The position numbers and the translations under genes are program-made. Shown here piece by piece: positions 34,581-43,671 of a stretch of 64,000 nt of DNA (within the stretch, counting starts at the first letter, position 1; each line of letters opens with the position of its first letter). The notes under the pieces are model-generated. The model was given only the letters and a program-made list of their open reading frames with translations. It searched no databases and was not told the DNA's origin. The stretch lies in assembly GCA_023407575.1 (NCBI GenBank), contig JAEYLX010000068.1:1-64000 (forward strand), given 5' to 3'. Source of the stretch: Bacillota bacterium (GTDB taxonomy: Bacteria; Bacillota; Clostridia; Lachnospirales; Lachnospiraceae).

Positions 34581-35762
34581 ATGAAAAAGCGATACTTAAT
34601 ATTAATAGTTCTTATTACAGTGGTTATGCTGTGTCTATTTTCCGGTTTACTATTTTATGCCTTTGAGGTTCAAAGACAAAAGGATTCACAAAGTTCTTCT
34701 GGTCAAGAACTAGAGCCCACCACTGCACCTACCAAAGCTCCGGCACCCGTAACCTCTACACCATCCCCTATGCCTTCCCCCACTTCTACGCCTACTCCCG
34801 TGGAACCAAAGGTACCAATTGTACTTGGCTTTAGCGGTGATGTAAATCTTGATGATGTATCTTATCCAATTGCAAAATATAAAGCAGCTGATGGTGATTT
34901 GACCAAATGTCTTTCCTCTGATTTGTTAGAGGAAATGAATGCTGCTGATATTATGATGCTTAACAATGAATTTGCCTTCAGCACCCGAGGAACCAAAGAG
35001 AAAAACAAGTCCTTTACCTTTCGATCAGATCCACAAAACGTTGAGATTTTAACCAAAATGGGTGTGGATATTGTGTCATTAGCAAATAACCATGCCCTTG
35101 ACTTTGGTCCCGACGCCCTAACCGATACCTTTACCACTCTGGATGGGGCTGGTATTGATTATATTGGTGCTGGTGATAATTTAGACAGAGCTAAGGCTCC
35201 AATGTATTATACTGTCGGCGATAAAAAAATAGCCTATGTCGCAGCTTCACGAGTTGTACCCGATATGAGCTGGTATGCGTCCGATGACAAGCTTGGTATG
35301 TTAGGAACTTATGATTCTACAATTTTTGTTGCTTCCATTAAAGAGGCTGCAGAAAACAGTGACTATGTAATTGCCTTTGTACATTGGGGTATTGAACGTA
35401 ATAACTACCCAGAGGCTTATCAGCGCAACCTTGCAAAGCAATATATAGATGCTGGTGCTGATGCGGTAATTGGCTGCCATCCTCATGTGATGCAGGGTGT
35501 AGAATTCTATAAAGGAAAACCCATTGCTTACAGTCTCGGAAACTTCTGGTTTGGCAGAGCCAATGTATATTCTGGAATGGTAAAGCTCTATCTTGATCCA
35601 GATGATACTGTCAGGATACAGTTACTTCCTGTTATGGCTAAGGATACCTATACTTACCTTCTTACCGATGCTTCCGAACAAAAAGAATATTATAACTTTA
35701 TGGAAGAGCTATCTCCTGATGTTAATTTTGATGAGAGTGGCTTTATAACTCAAATTGATTAA
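34581..35762 (+). CDS. CapA family protein
   Basis: 393 aa. N-terminal anchor (about 4-28), a Pro/Thr/Ser linker, then a CapA/PgsA metallophosphoesterase-like domain (about 75-330): LGFSGDVNLDD, MMLNNEFAFS, VSLANNHALDFG, ADAVIGCHPHVMQG and YSLGNFWFG are the family landmarks with likely metal ligands. CapA homologues take part in poly-gamma-glutamate capsule export, but no capB/C genes are nearby, so the true role is open. The start at 34581 is chosen after GAGAGG; a TTG at 34569 is upstream. Confidence 0.85.
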   Translation: MKKRYLILIVLITVVMLCLFSGLLFYAFEVQRQKDSQSSSGQELEPTTAPTKAPAPVTSTPSPMPSPTSTPTPVEPKVPIVLGFSGDVNLDDVSYPIAKYKAADGDLTKCLSSDLLEEMNAADIMMLNNEFAFSTRGTKEKNKSFTFRSDPQNVEILTKMGVDIVSLANNHALDFGPDALTDTFTTLDGAGIDYIGAGDNLDRAKAPMYYTVGDKKIAYVAASRVVPDMSWYASDDKLGMLGTYDSTIFVASIKEAAENSDYVIAFVHWGIERNNYPEAYQRNLAKQYIDAGADAVIGCHPHVMQGVEFYKGKPIAYSLGNFWFGRANVYSGMVKLYLDPDDTVRIQLLPVMAKDTYTYLLTDASEQKEYYNFMEELSPDVNFDESGFITQID

Positions 35763-35778
35763 ATTGTTGAACTATTCA

Positions 35779-35817
35779 GAACCCAGCGAGAAAACCCGAG
35801 GTTTTCTCGCTGGGTTC
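35779..35817. repeat. Perfect 18-bp inverted repeat without T-run
   Basis: Arms 35779-35796 and 35800-35817 with a 3-nt loop; neither strand has a T-run behind it. It lies 17 nt after the CapA stop codon. It may protect the mRNA 3' end or terminate inefficiently. Confidence 0.6.
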
Positions 35818-35836
35818 GCCAACCTGACTATATAAA

Positions 35837-35871
35837 AATTAGCCTTAGAACGCAAGTTTTAAAGGCTAATT
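35837..35871 (-). terminator. Terminator of the DUF1934 gene
   Basis: AATTAGCCTT (35837-35846) pairs with 35862-35871; on the minus strand it is followed by TTTTTA. Confidence 0.65.
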
Positions 35872-35925
35872 CATTAAATATTCTGCTTGGTTTTGAATAG
35901 TACAAACTTTATTATGTCAGGCAAC

Positions 35926-36345
35926 TTATTCTATTGCTGATTCTATCACAATTCTCAACTTGTTCTTAGAGAGTTCCCCTCCTCCCTCAGATAATGAATA
36001 CATAAGATTTACTACTATTTTATCCTCTTGTTCCTTTACCCTTAGACAAGATGTTTGAATATCCAGAATTAAGTCTCCATAAGGAGTCTGATATGAAGTC
36101 TGTGTAATCTCTTTTGGATTAAATATCATTTTACTCATCTGCGGTCCTTTTTTCGTTAAAACCACTTGCTCCAGAGTAATTCTTAACATATTTTCTACAA
36201 TTTTTCCACTATCACTCTCATGTTCCTCATATTGAACATAATGAACTCTATTTGTAAAATGATAGATACCAGGGACAGAAATTACAATCCCCTCCTCATC
36301 TCCTTCTTGCCGTCCATCTATAGTTATTACAACTTCTTTCTTCAT
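35926..36345 (-). CDS. DUF1934 (YwiB-like) protein
   Basis: 139 aa. A lipocalin-like small beta-barrel protein of unknown function, recognised from its start KKEVVITIDGRQ, the YVQYEEHE strand, the PYGDLILDIQT segment and the late LMYSLSEGGGELSKNKLRIVI (split here by eye). In Firmicutes this family is often near argS. The ATG is preceded by AGAAAGGTATGGT with a long spacer, the same leader pattern as the two DRTGG genes and the DUF951 gene. Confidence 0.65.
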   Translation of the reverse strand: MKKEVVITIDGRQEGDEEGIVISVPGIYHFTNRVHYVQYEEHESDSGKIVENMLRITLEQVVLTKKGPQMSKMIFNPKEITQTSYQTPYGDLILDIQTSCLRVKEQEDKIVVNLMYSLSEGGGELSKNKLRIVIESAIE

Positions 36346-36608
36346 CCATTAACCATACCTTTCTACATCCTGCAATACCGAATAGTGGGTACAACTCTAC
36401 CATTTGTGTCGACCTCTCTGATCTAATTGCTTATGAATATTTTACTATTGCAACAAGATATGTACAAGACGTTTCCCATGCCATAAATAAAAAAGATATA
36501 CCTATGTAATTTAGGCGATGTTGAATACAGTACCATATTCTGTCAATACTATTGTTACGACTAACTGGTAGAAAACTAAATATTAATTTTATAAAGGATG
36601 GAGCCTAT
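36346..36608. other. Divergent intergenic region DUF1934 / spoIIR
   Basis: About 260 nt that must hold both promoters. I cannot assign a sporulation (sigma-F-like) promoter with confidence, and nothing else stands out. Confidence 0.35.
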
Positions 36609-37352
36609 ATGAAGCAAAATAAGTATAACCATAATGTACATATTAATAACAATTTTTCCGTTATATGTAATGAACAAAAATCAAATAAGACGATACAAAG
36701 CAAAGCTACCATAACCAAAAAAGATAAGTTTAGAGTTTATCTATTTCTCTCCATTTTACTCTTTTGTACTATGACCTCAATGATACTTATGGCAAAAGCA
36801 AAAGCCAACGAAGATATACAAAATCATATCGCCAAAGAGATTATTCGTTTTCATGTCATTGCAAATAGTGATAGCAAAGAGGATCAAGCACTTAAGATTT
36901 TAGTTAAAAATGCTTTGGTACAAGACCTTGCCCCCTTATTAAATGCTACCAGCACAATTGACGAAGCTCGCTCTGTTTTAATTCGTAATATAGAAAATAT
37001 ACAAACCATTGCAGAAAAGATAATTAAAAATGAGGGTTACACATATCCTGTCACCGTTTCGTTAGAAAACACTTATTTCCCTTTAAAGATATATGGTGAG
37101 TATAACTTTCCGCCAGGATATTATGAGGCTCTTCGTGTCCAAATAGGAAGTGCAGAAGGACAGAATTGGTGGTGTGTCATGTTTCCCCCTCTGTGTTTTG
37201 TAGATGAGACTTATAGTATCGTTGATGAAACCACTGGAGATAAGTTAAAGCACTTACTAACCGAAGAGGAATACAACACTTTACTAAATAACAACACACC
37301 TATCAAGGTAAAATTTAAGCTATGGGAAAGTATTAAGAAAATTTTTAAATGA
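36609..37352 (+). CDS. spoIIR: Stage II sporulation protein R
   Basis: 247 aa. It is made in the forespore and exported to trigger SpoIIGA, which activates pro-sigma-E in the mother cell. After a basic N-terminus, one membrane helix lies at about 42-61; the family core begins at IIRFHVIANSDSKEDQALK (about 78-96) and ends with NWWCVMFPPLCFVDE. The open frame reaches back to 36552, but the GGATGGAG site favours 36609. Proof, with sipL and the other spore genes, that the organism forms endospores. Confidence 0.9.
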   Translation: MKQNKYNHNVHINNNFSVICNEQKSNKTIQSKATITKKDKFRVYLFLSILLFCTMTSMILMAKAKANEDIQNHIAKEIIRFHVIANSDSKEDQALKILVKNALVQDLAPLLNATSTIDEARSVLIRNIENIQTIAEKIIKNEGYTYPVTVSLENTYFPLKIYGEYNFPPGYYEALRVQIGSAEGQNWWCVMFPPLCFVDETYSIVDETTGDKLKHLLTEEEYNTLLNNNTPIKVKFKLWESIKKIFK

Positions 37353-37362
37353 TGTTGTTTCA

Positions 37363-37391
37363 TTGATAACACCTCAATCATGTGATAAAAT
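37363..37391 (+). promoter_or_regulatory. Promoter of ispE
   Basis: TTGATA (37363-37368), 17 nt, TAAAAT (37386-37391), 61 nt before the ispE start. Confidence 0.6.
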
Positions 37392-37452
37392 ACGTATAGA
37401 TTTTATGAACATTTAAATAAATTTCTATATAGACTTCAGCTTGGGAGGTTTT

Positions 37453-38331
37453 ATGAATTCTATTACAGTGAACGCCTATGCTAAGATAAATCTTGGCTTA
37501 GATGTTATTAGAAAGCGCGAAGACGGTTACCATGATGTTTGCATGATCATGCAATCTCTGGATCTTCATGATACAATAACCATCAGCAAAGTACCAACCG
37601 AAACAATTAGTATCCGAACGAACCTTTCGTACATACCAAATGACCAGGGCAATCTTGTATATAAAGCTGCCGCTGCTTTCTTGCATTACCTTTCCCTTAA
37701 GGAAGGTCTTTCTATTAAACTTGAAAAGACCATCCCTGTTGCTGCTGGATTGGCTGGTGGAAGCTCCGATGCTGCTGCCACTTTAAAGGCTTTAAATGAA
37801 TTATATGACGCACATCTTACAGAAACAGAGCTTATGCAAATAGGTGTTAAAATTGGTGCAGATGTACCTTATTGTATAAAGCTTGGAACAGCTTTGTCCG
37901 AAGGAATTGGCGAGGTTCTAACACCATTACCTCCTATGCCTAACTGTTCCATTCTACTTGTTAAGCCGGATATCAGTGTCTCTACAAAATATGTTTATGA
38001 GAATTTACGCTTATCGGAAAACATAGTTCACCCTAACATTGAAAATATGAAAGTGGCTTTAAATAATGGAGACTTAACTGCTCTTACTAAAACCATGGAT
38101 AATATACTTCAGGCGGTCACCATTAAAGATTATCCGATTATTACTTCTATTAAACATAAAATGCTTGAGCTTGGTGCAATGACTTCTTTAATGAGTGGAA
38201 GTGGACCGACGGTATTTGGAATTTATAAAGATATAGAACTTGCCAAAAACGCACTTAATTATTTTAAAAAACATAAGCATTATGGAAAGCAGGTTTTTCT
38301 ATCCAGACCTTATTGGCCTGAAAAGCAATAA
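37453..38331 (+). CDS. ispE: 4-diphosphocytidyl-2-C-methyl-D-erythritol kinase
   Basis: 292 aa. A GHMP kinase of the non-mevalonate isoprenoid pathway. AYAKINLGLDV (8-18) holds the catalytic Lys11; the ATP loop is PVAAGLAGGSSDAAAT (95-110); IGADVPYC contains the catalytic Asp; SGSGPTVFGIY lies near the C-terminus. The frame opens at a TTG (37441) that is part of the GGGAGG ribosome site; the ATG at 37453 is correct. The MFS gene follows after 20 nt. Confidence 0.93.
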   Translation: MNSITVNAYAKINLGLDVIRKREDGYHDVCMIMQSLDLHDTITISKVPTETISIRTNLSYIPNDQGNLVYKAAAAFLHYLSLKEGLSIKLEKTIPVAAGLAGGSSDAAATLKALNELYDAHLTETELMQIGVKIGADVPYCIKLGTALSEGIGEVLTPLPPMPNCSILLVKPDISVSTKYVYENLRLSENIVHPNIENMKVALNNGDLTALTKTMDNILQAVTIKDYPIITSIKHKMLELGAMTSLMSGSGPTVFGIYKDIELAKNALNYFKKHKHYGKQVFLSRPYWPEKQ

Positions 38332-38351
38332 TATCCATAGAAAGGTACACC

Positions 38352-39593
38352 ATGCCACACAAAGAATATACTTATCGAAACACTACTTTTGCTTGCTATA
38401 GAGGATATATTACTCAAGCCATCGTTAATAATTTAATTCCTCTCCTTTTTATTGTCTTTCATACAAATTACGAGATTTCCTATGCCAAGTTAGGACAGCT
38501 AGTCTTTATTAATTTTGCTACACAGCTACTTACAGATATCTGGGCAACTAAATATGCTGATCGATTTGGCTATAGAAAATGTATTGTATTAGCTCACGCC
38601 TTCTGCGGGGTTGGCTTATTATGCCTGGGTATTCTGCCTCTAATGATGAGCAGTATTTATCTCGGACTTGTTATTTCTGTAATGCTGTACGCCGTTGGTG
38701 GTGGTTTATTAGAGGTATTAGTAAGTCCTATTATTGAAGCCCTTCCAAACGAAAATAAGGAGGCTTCTATGAGCCTCCTTCATTCTTTTTATTGTTGGGG
38801 ACAGATGGCAGTAGTGTTTTTAAGCACTCTGATCATTGCAGTCATTGGTCGTGATTATTGGTTCCTGCTGCCCCTTTTGTGGTCCTTATTTCCTTTGTAT
38901 AACCTATTTCAATTTCTTAGAGTACCCATTCTCCCCTTGGTCCATGACGGAAAGGGAATGAGTTTTCGTGAGCTCTTTACAACTCCAGTGTTGTATCTTG
39001 GAATGCTCTTAATGGTTGGAGCTGGTGCTAGTGAACTTACCATGTCCCAATGGTCTTCTATCTTTGCAGAGCGAGGCCTTCAGGTATCTAAACTTGTAGG
39101 AGATCTGTTAGGTCCAGGATTATTCGCTCTCTTTATGGGAATTGGAAGAACTATATATGGCTACTTAGGAGATCGTCTTCCTTTAAAGCCCTTTCTGTTT
39201 GGAAGCAGTCTGCTGTGCATTGTAACCTATATAGTAACCGTATTCAGCCCAATTCCAGTTCTCTCCCTTATCGCTTGCAGTTTAACTGGTCTTTCGGTGA
39301 GCTTGATGTGGCCCGGTACCTTTAGCCTTACCTCCTCAAAATTCCCTAGAGGCGGTACTCTGTTATTTGGTATCCTGGCAATCTGTGGAGACCTTGGTTG
39401 TTCCATTGGCCCCTGGCTTACTGGTAAGTTATCCGATGCTGCACAAAGTAATGATACCTTTTTCCTGAATAACTTGTTCGGTAATATTGGTTCTGAACAG
39501 CTTGGTCTGCGTATTGGCATCCTTTCCGGAGTAATTTTCCCAATACTTATCGTTATAAGTTTGATCGTTTTTAAATCTAGTTCTAAAAAATAA
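38352..39593 (+). CDS. MFS transporter
   Basis: 413 aa. Twelve hydrophobic segments, with the motif A loop DRFGYRKC between helices 2 and 3 and a central loop near 195-205. The pattern (a sugar-transporter-like N-terminus, GGGLLEVLVSPIIEALP) recalls the fucose/hexose permease FHS group, but the substrate is not known. It follows ispE closely and may be co-transcribed. Confidence 0.8.
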   Translation: MPHKEYTYRNTTFACYRGYITQAIVNNLIPLLFIVFHTNYEISYAKLGQLVFINFATQLLTDIWATKYADRFGYRKCIVLAHAFCGVGLLCLGILPLMMSSIYLGLVISVMLYAVGGGLLEVLVSPIIEALPNENKEASMSLLHSFYCWGQMAVVFLSTLIIAVIGRDYWFLLPLLWSLFPLYNLFQFLRVPILPLVHDGKGMSFRELFTTPVLYLGMLLMVGAGASELTMSQWSSIFAERGLQVSKLVGDLLGPGLFALFMGIGRTIYGYLGDRLPLKPFLFGSSLLCIVTYIVTVFSPIPVLSLIACSLTGLSVSLMWPGTFSLTSSKFPRGGTLLFGILAICGDLGCSIGPWLTGKLSDAAQSNDTFFLNNLFGNIGSEQLGLRIGILSGVIFPILIVISLIVFKSSSKK

Positions 39594-39609
39594 ACTATAG
39601 TAATTTAAA

Positions 39610-40194
39610 TTAATTTGTCAATTCATCTCTCCAGGTCTCCATTTTCTTAATGGTTGCCTCGAGAGTTCTTTTTGATATATCAGGAAGTTCTCCGCCCCAG
39701 GCTTTGGTAGCTTCCTCAAATCCTTTTTGCACTGCTTTCATCATCTCATCTGCTTTTGATGGATCTCCACCAGATAAAGCTTTTGCAAAGGATACCAAAC
39801 GGTCTGAGGTCTGTTCCACTCCCCAGTACCCATCCTCTGCTATATCCTTTTGTGCCTGTGCTCTTGTTTCAGGGTCTACTTCAACCTTACCTTCTCTCAA
39901 AAGAGAATAAATATCCGTTGATTCATCAAAAGTCTGCCCTTGTTTCATCAGCATCTTTTGAACTAAATCACGCAAACTTTGAGTTCTCTTGTTTGCTTCC
40001 TCAACCAACCGATCGATGGTTGCAGAATCTCTCTTATAAATCTTGTTCTTTGTTGCAGTCTCGCTTTTTTCATATACTGCCGCAGACTCTACTGCCTCTT
40101 CATTACGAACTTCACTGGCAGTTTCCTTTGTGGTGGACTTTGTAGAGCTTGTATTATAGCTCTGTGTCGCTCCTGTAATTCCATTTACACTCAT
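39610..40194 (-). CDS. Hypothetical soluble protein
   Basis: 194 aa. Not clearly recognised. A disordered Ser/Thr/Glu-rich N-terminus (about 1-50) precedes a helical domain with LREGKVEVDPETRAQAQKDI, then FAKALSGGDPSKADEMM and FEEATKAWGGELPDISKRT. The late part recalls DUF5610-like proteins, a weak assignment. GGAGG lies 8 nt before the ATG. It converges on the MFS gene with only 16 nt between stops. Confidence 0.5.
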   Translation of the reverse strand: MSVNGITGATQSYNTSSTKSTTKETASEVRNEEAVESAAVYEKSETATKNKIYKRDSATIDRLVEEANKRTQSLRDLVQKMLMKQGQTFDESTDIYSLLREGKVEVDPETRAQAQKDIAEDGYWGVEQTSDRLVSFAKALSGGDPSKADEMMKAVQKGFEEATKAWGGELPDISKRTLEATIKKMETWRDELTN

Positions 40195-40473
40195 TTTCCA
40201 ATCCTCCTTGATTGTTGTATTATTGTGGCTACACAGGTATTGTGTACTATATATTTCGGCCTAATTCCATAATAAGTTAATACCTCAAATTAATTAGGTA
40301 CAAAAAAGACAAGAAAAAGCGGACATTTTGCCAAAGCAAAATGCCCGTTTCTTTGAAACGTATATTGTATAGTTAAAAACTCTTATTATATCATGAACAT
40401 AAAACTTGTTCATGCTCTTGTTGCTCCAATCGGCATTTACAAGCAAGCTTGTAAATACCTCATTCCGCTTTCA
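40195..40473. other. Region between sipL and hypothetical gene with three hairpins
   Basis: Hairpins: 40320-40347 (12-bp stem, one mismatch, T-rich on the minus strand: sipL terminator), CATGAACA/TGTTCATG near 40392-40413, and a perfect ATTTACAAGC-AA-GCTTGTAAAT at 40435-40456. The latter two lie between the sipL stop and its terminator. Confidence 0.6.
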
Positions 40474-42039
40474 TTATATTACATCTACCTTTTTCATAAT
40501 GATTAGCTTATCGCCTTCAGCAACCTTATCACTATCTAATTGATTAATCTCTATAATATCCTCTACCGTTGTGTAATATTTCTTTGCAACCTTCCATAAG
40601 CTATCATCCCTTTTTACAACATATCCGATAATGCCTGGCATTGCCTGTAACTTATCAAGATCAAGCTCTGCCACTTCAATGTCCGTTATAATTGGTTCAG
40701 ATACCAGGTCAAATACAATTGCATTAAGATTAATTGTGGCTTTAATTTCAATTTCCTCTCCATCAAGCATCATAACACTAAGTTGATCAATTGTAGGCTT
40801 AATCTCGTAATTACTTCCGGACTTCATACCTTTCAGTTCAATTATTTGTGAGAAAGGTATAATCCCCTTCATAGAATTCATTGGACGACTATCATCTTCT
40901 GAAATATAGAGAATCTTTACTTCAATTACGCCCTCTACTAAAAGTTCTGTTCCATCTGCAGTAATATCATCTATTTTGATATCACCATTTGCATGGCAGA
41001 TTTGAAGAATTTTAGGTTGATTCTCAGGAACCAGTATGCGGTCAGAGATACGATACTTACTATTATTTTTAATAACAAGATTTTCATAATCTGCATTACG
41101 TACAATTGGTGTGATGTTCTTAGATGGGCAATATACATCACAAAGAATTTCCGGTTCCGCTATCTCAAAAACCTTAATACCTAATTCCAGAATAACTTCG
41201 AGATCAAGTACTCTTTCTTCACCATCAGAATCTGGTTTAATATCTAAGTTTTTATTAACAATGGCATAGGTAATATCCTCTACCATGTCTTCATTCACGC
41301 CATTGCAATCAATGGTACCACTAAAGGGTACTTCTGTTTCGTAGTATTCAATCGGATTTTCTTCATCCTCACTGGTATATAAAACGAATACCGGAAGTTC
41401 ACCCTTAATCGTAAATTTATTATCCAATAATCTGATTTCAATATTACTTAAACTGATATCACGATAAAGAAGTGCGGATATATTCCCTTTATTTGCTGGC
41501 AGGGAAATCTCATCTTTAATACGATAAGTATCTTTTTTATTAATTGCAACATCTGTTACTTCAATCTTTTTATTTATGTATTTTACATCCTCAGGTCCTT
41601 CTACATCCACAGCCGTCTCTTCATCATACATCTCTTCAATGCTGACAGAAAGACCAAGAATTGCCCTAACACTAAGTTTTCTGGAGTTAATTAAACCTGT
41701 TCTTAAATCCTCTAAATCCCATTTTAGATTTGGGTTATCGTCAGCACAGCTAACATCCATGTTAATAACTTCGTCAAATGGAATTTCACCACTTATATTA
41801 TGTACTGGTCTTTGATCTCCATCGCATAAATAGAGTACATTAAAAACAAGCGCGCCTTTTACCATGAGCTTTCCATTCATAGCTCTGATATCGCTAATCT
41901 TCACTTCACCCTGCTCGGTAATTATTTGATCAATGTCCGGCTTGATATCGGGAACATTAAAGTCATCGTCTAATGTAAGCTGCAGGGAACTCTTACATTT
42001 TATTTTATTCATGTGAATATTCTTTTTAACTAGTTCCAC
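40474..42039 (-). CDS. sipL: SipL: SPOCS (DUF3794) and LysM spore coat protein
   Basis: 521 aa. SipL is the clostridial partner of SpoIVA that anchors the coat to the forespore. Three repeats of the SPOCS/DUF3794 fold occupy about 1-455 (repeated IKGALVFNVLYL / IKGELPVFVLYT / VEGVIEVKILYI strands), followed by a C-terminal LysM domain at about 466-517 (IGYVVKRDDSLWKVAKKYYT). It starts with GTG after GGAGGG. The promoter lies in the AT-rich region upstream but I cannot assign a sigma-E site. Confidence 0.88.
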   Translation of the reverse strand: MELVKKNIHMNKIKCKSSLQLTLDDDFNVPDIKPDIDQIITEQGEVKISDIRAMNGKLMVKGALVFNVLYLCDGDQRPVHNISGEIPFDEVINMDVSCADDNPNLKWDLEDLRTGLINSRKLSVRAILGLSVSIEEMYDEETAVDVEGPEDVKYINKKIEVTDVAINKKDTYRIKDEISLPANKGNISALLYRDISLSNIEIRLLDNKFTIKGELPVFVLYTSEDEENPIEYYETEVPFSGTIDCNGVNEDMVEDITYAIVNKNLDIKPDSDGEERVLDLEVILELGIKVFEIAEPEILCDVYCPSKNITPIVRNADYENLVIKNNSKYRISDRILVPENQPKILQICHANGDIKIDDITADGTELLVEGVIEVKILYISEDDSRPMNSMKGIIPFSQIIELKGMKSGSNYEIKPTIDQLSVMMLDGEEIEIKATINLNAIVFDLVSEPIITDIEVAELDLDKLQAMPGIIGYVVKRDDSLWKVAKKYYTTVEDIIEINQLDSDKVAEGDKLIIMKKVDVI

Positions 42040-42195
42040 TTAAATCCCTCCTTGTATTAGGACATACGAAGCATGCCTTTGTCATATCTTATTCAATTAA
42101 GTAAGGATTTATGAGTACATATGTATTATATATTATATTTATTAATGCAATGACTTCTTTTGTTGTAACTTCCCTATCTTATATAGTTCAATGCA

Positions 42196-42228
42196 TAAAA
42201 AAAGCTAAACACCTAATGGCTTTAGCTC
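42196..42228 (-). terminator. Terminator of veg
   Basis: AGCTAAA (42203-42209) pairs with TTTAGCT (42221-42227), followed on the minus strand by seven T. Confidence 0.75.
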
Positions 42229-42240
42229 AATTTATCCCTA

Positions 42241-42483
42241 TTATCTGCATAGTATCAATTCCACGTCTTTAGTTAAGATATCGGTATAGCTGTAGGATAC
42301 TGTCCTAACTGGCATATCCTTCGTTGCCTGTATTTGAATTAAAAATATACTAGGATAGGTTTCAGATATAATTCCTTCTGAAACGTCAATCTTATGTCTG
42401 CCTCTATTGATTCGAATTTTGACTCTTTTTCCTATCTGGTTTACAACAGCGTTCCGTACATTGTTTACATCATTTTGCTTCAT
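42241..42483 (-). CDS. veg: Veg family protein
   Basis: 80 aa. A small conserved Firmicutes protein linked to biofilm matrix control and possibly spore outgrowth in Bacillus. Typical features: IGKRVKIRINRGRHKI (basic strand) and GIISETYPSIFLIQI. The open frame extends 12 codons further, but AAGGAG in that extension favours the ATG at 42483. Its promoter is strong, as in Bacillus. Confidence 0.88.
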   Translation of the reverse strand: MKQNDVNNVRNAVVNQIGKRVKIRINRGRHKIDVSEGIISETYPSIFLIQIQATKDMPVRTVSYSYTDILTKDVELILCR

Positions 42484-42590
42484 CTTTATTATCTCCTTGC
42501 CAATGCTTCCTCTCGCCAAGGCTCACTACTTCCTTTAGCTTTGTAAACATTCAATCAATAAATCTGTTACAAATCTCATGCACCTTGATT

Positions 42591-42619
42591 ATAATACCAC
42601 AAATAGACGGTTTGGTCAA
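42591..42619 (-). promoter_or_regulatory. Promoter of veg
   Basis: On the minus strand TTGACC (42614-42619), 17 nt, TATTAT (42591-42596). Confidence 0.65.
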
Positions 42620-43060
42620 TCAATTTTCTGACAATTTAATTCATTTTTTGAATTTGTAGGAATAAACATGCACATAATTTTTACAAATTTTTGTTTATAT
42701 TTATGGAATAATTTTTCAAGTGTAGGTCTTCTGAACTAGGTTAAATATTCAAATTGCATAAAATTTAAATCCAATTAAGGTTTAAAAGAGGACATAATCC
42801 CATATTTTACAAAAGCACAATATATTGGTAGTAATAATATAGCTTTTACTATATATTGTTATTTTATATCATATTTTACTAATCATTCCAGTTATTCAAT
42901 TAAATTATCCTAAACTATTAGCACCTTTGTGTCCGTATGATAGAATTATTGATATTTTAAAGAAGTTAAGTTATTAGGTGAAAATCAACCTGATAACTAC
43001 AATAGGGCTGTCGCAAAAAGATAGTCCTTTTTGCAACAGCCCCGTTATATCATGTTCACA
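42620..43060. other. AT-rich gene-free region with hairpins
   Basis: About 440 nt, strikingly AT-rich, without an open frame. A hairpin ACAATATA(TTGG)TAGTAA pairs with TTACTATATATTGT (42817-42859). Near the end: GTTATTAGGT/ACCTGATAAC (42971-42998), and a 16-nt stem with one mismatch beginning GGGCTGT (43006-43021 with 43028-43043), the probable terminator of the PrcB-like gene although it lacks a T-run. Confidence 0.5.
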
Positions 43061-43477
43061 TTACTCAAATACTACATTTTCATCAATAAATTCAAGCTTT
43101 ACAACCACATAGGGGAAGGTCACCCCTTGCGATACCGTATCTGTTTTGGTAGGCCCAATTAAGTTCGTATTAATGTAGATGGCATTGCTTGTTAAATACA
43201 GCTCTTCAACTGCAATACTAAAGCCTCCGCTCGCTTGTTTTCCATATCCCACAACAATATACAGATTATCTTTATTGGAATAGGAAAGCTTAAAAGGTAG
43301 CTCCTTTTTTTCATCTATGATTTCTTTTAATTCACCTGGTAAATCTGCATCCTCAACCACTGTAAAGTCTAAATCTCTGATTTTTTTAATATCGGTATTC
43401 TCTGATTTACAACCCATTAATCCAACAGCTGTAATCATTATCATAAGAAGCATTATGGCTGTTCTTCTTCTAGTCAC
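43061..43477 (-). CDS. PrcB-domain lipoprotein
   Basis: 138 aa. Signal peptide with lipobox VGLMGC (about 18-23), then a short Lys/Asp-rich stretch and a PrcB C-terminal-like domain (about 65-138): LYIVVGYGKQASGGFSIAVE and GVTFPYVVVKLE. PrcB is a component of a spirochaete protease complex; here the domain stands alone and its role is unknown. GTG start with GGAGG 5 nt upstream. Confidence 0.7.
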   Translation of the reverse strand: MTRRRTAIMLLMIMITAVGLMGCKSENTDIKKIRDLDFTVVEDADLPGELKEIIDEKKELPFKLSYSNKDNLYIVVGYGKQASGGFSIAVEELYLTSNAIYINTNLIGPTKTDTVSQGVTFPYVVVKLEFIDENVVFE

Positions 43478-43671
43478 GATTGCCTCCGAAAAATATTTGC
43501 TTATTAAAGATTATGATTTATTACCATAAAACATTCAAAAAATCCCAAATACAATAAAATACGTTTGAATATAAAGTAAAGCTTCTCTACGTTGCCTTTC
43601 TATTGTATTCAACGTTATATTAAATCAGATTCATCATATATTTATAATAATCATTTTTATTGAGGTTCTTC

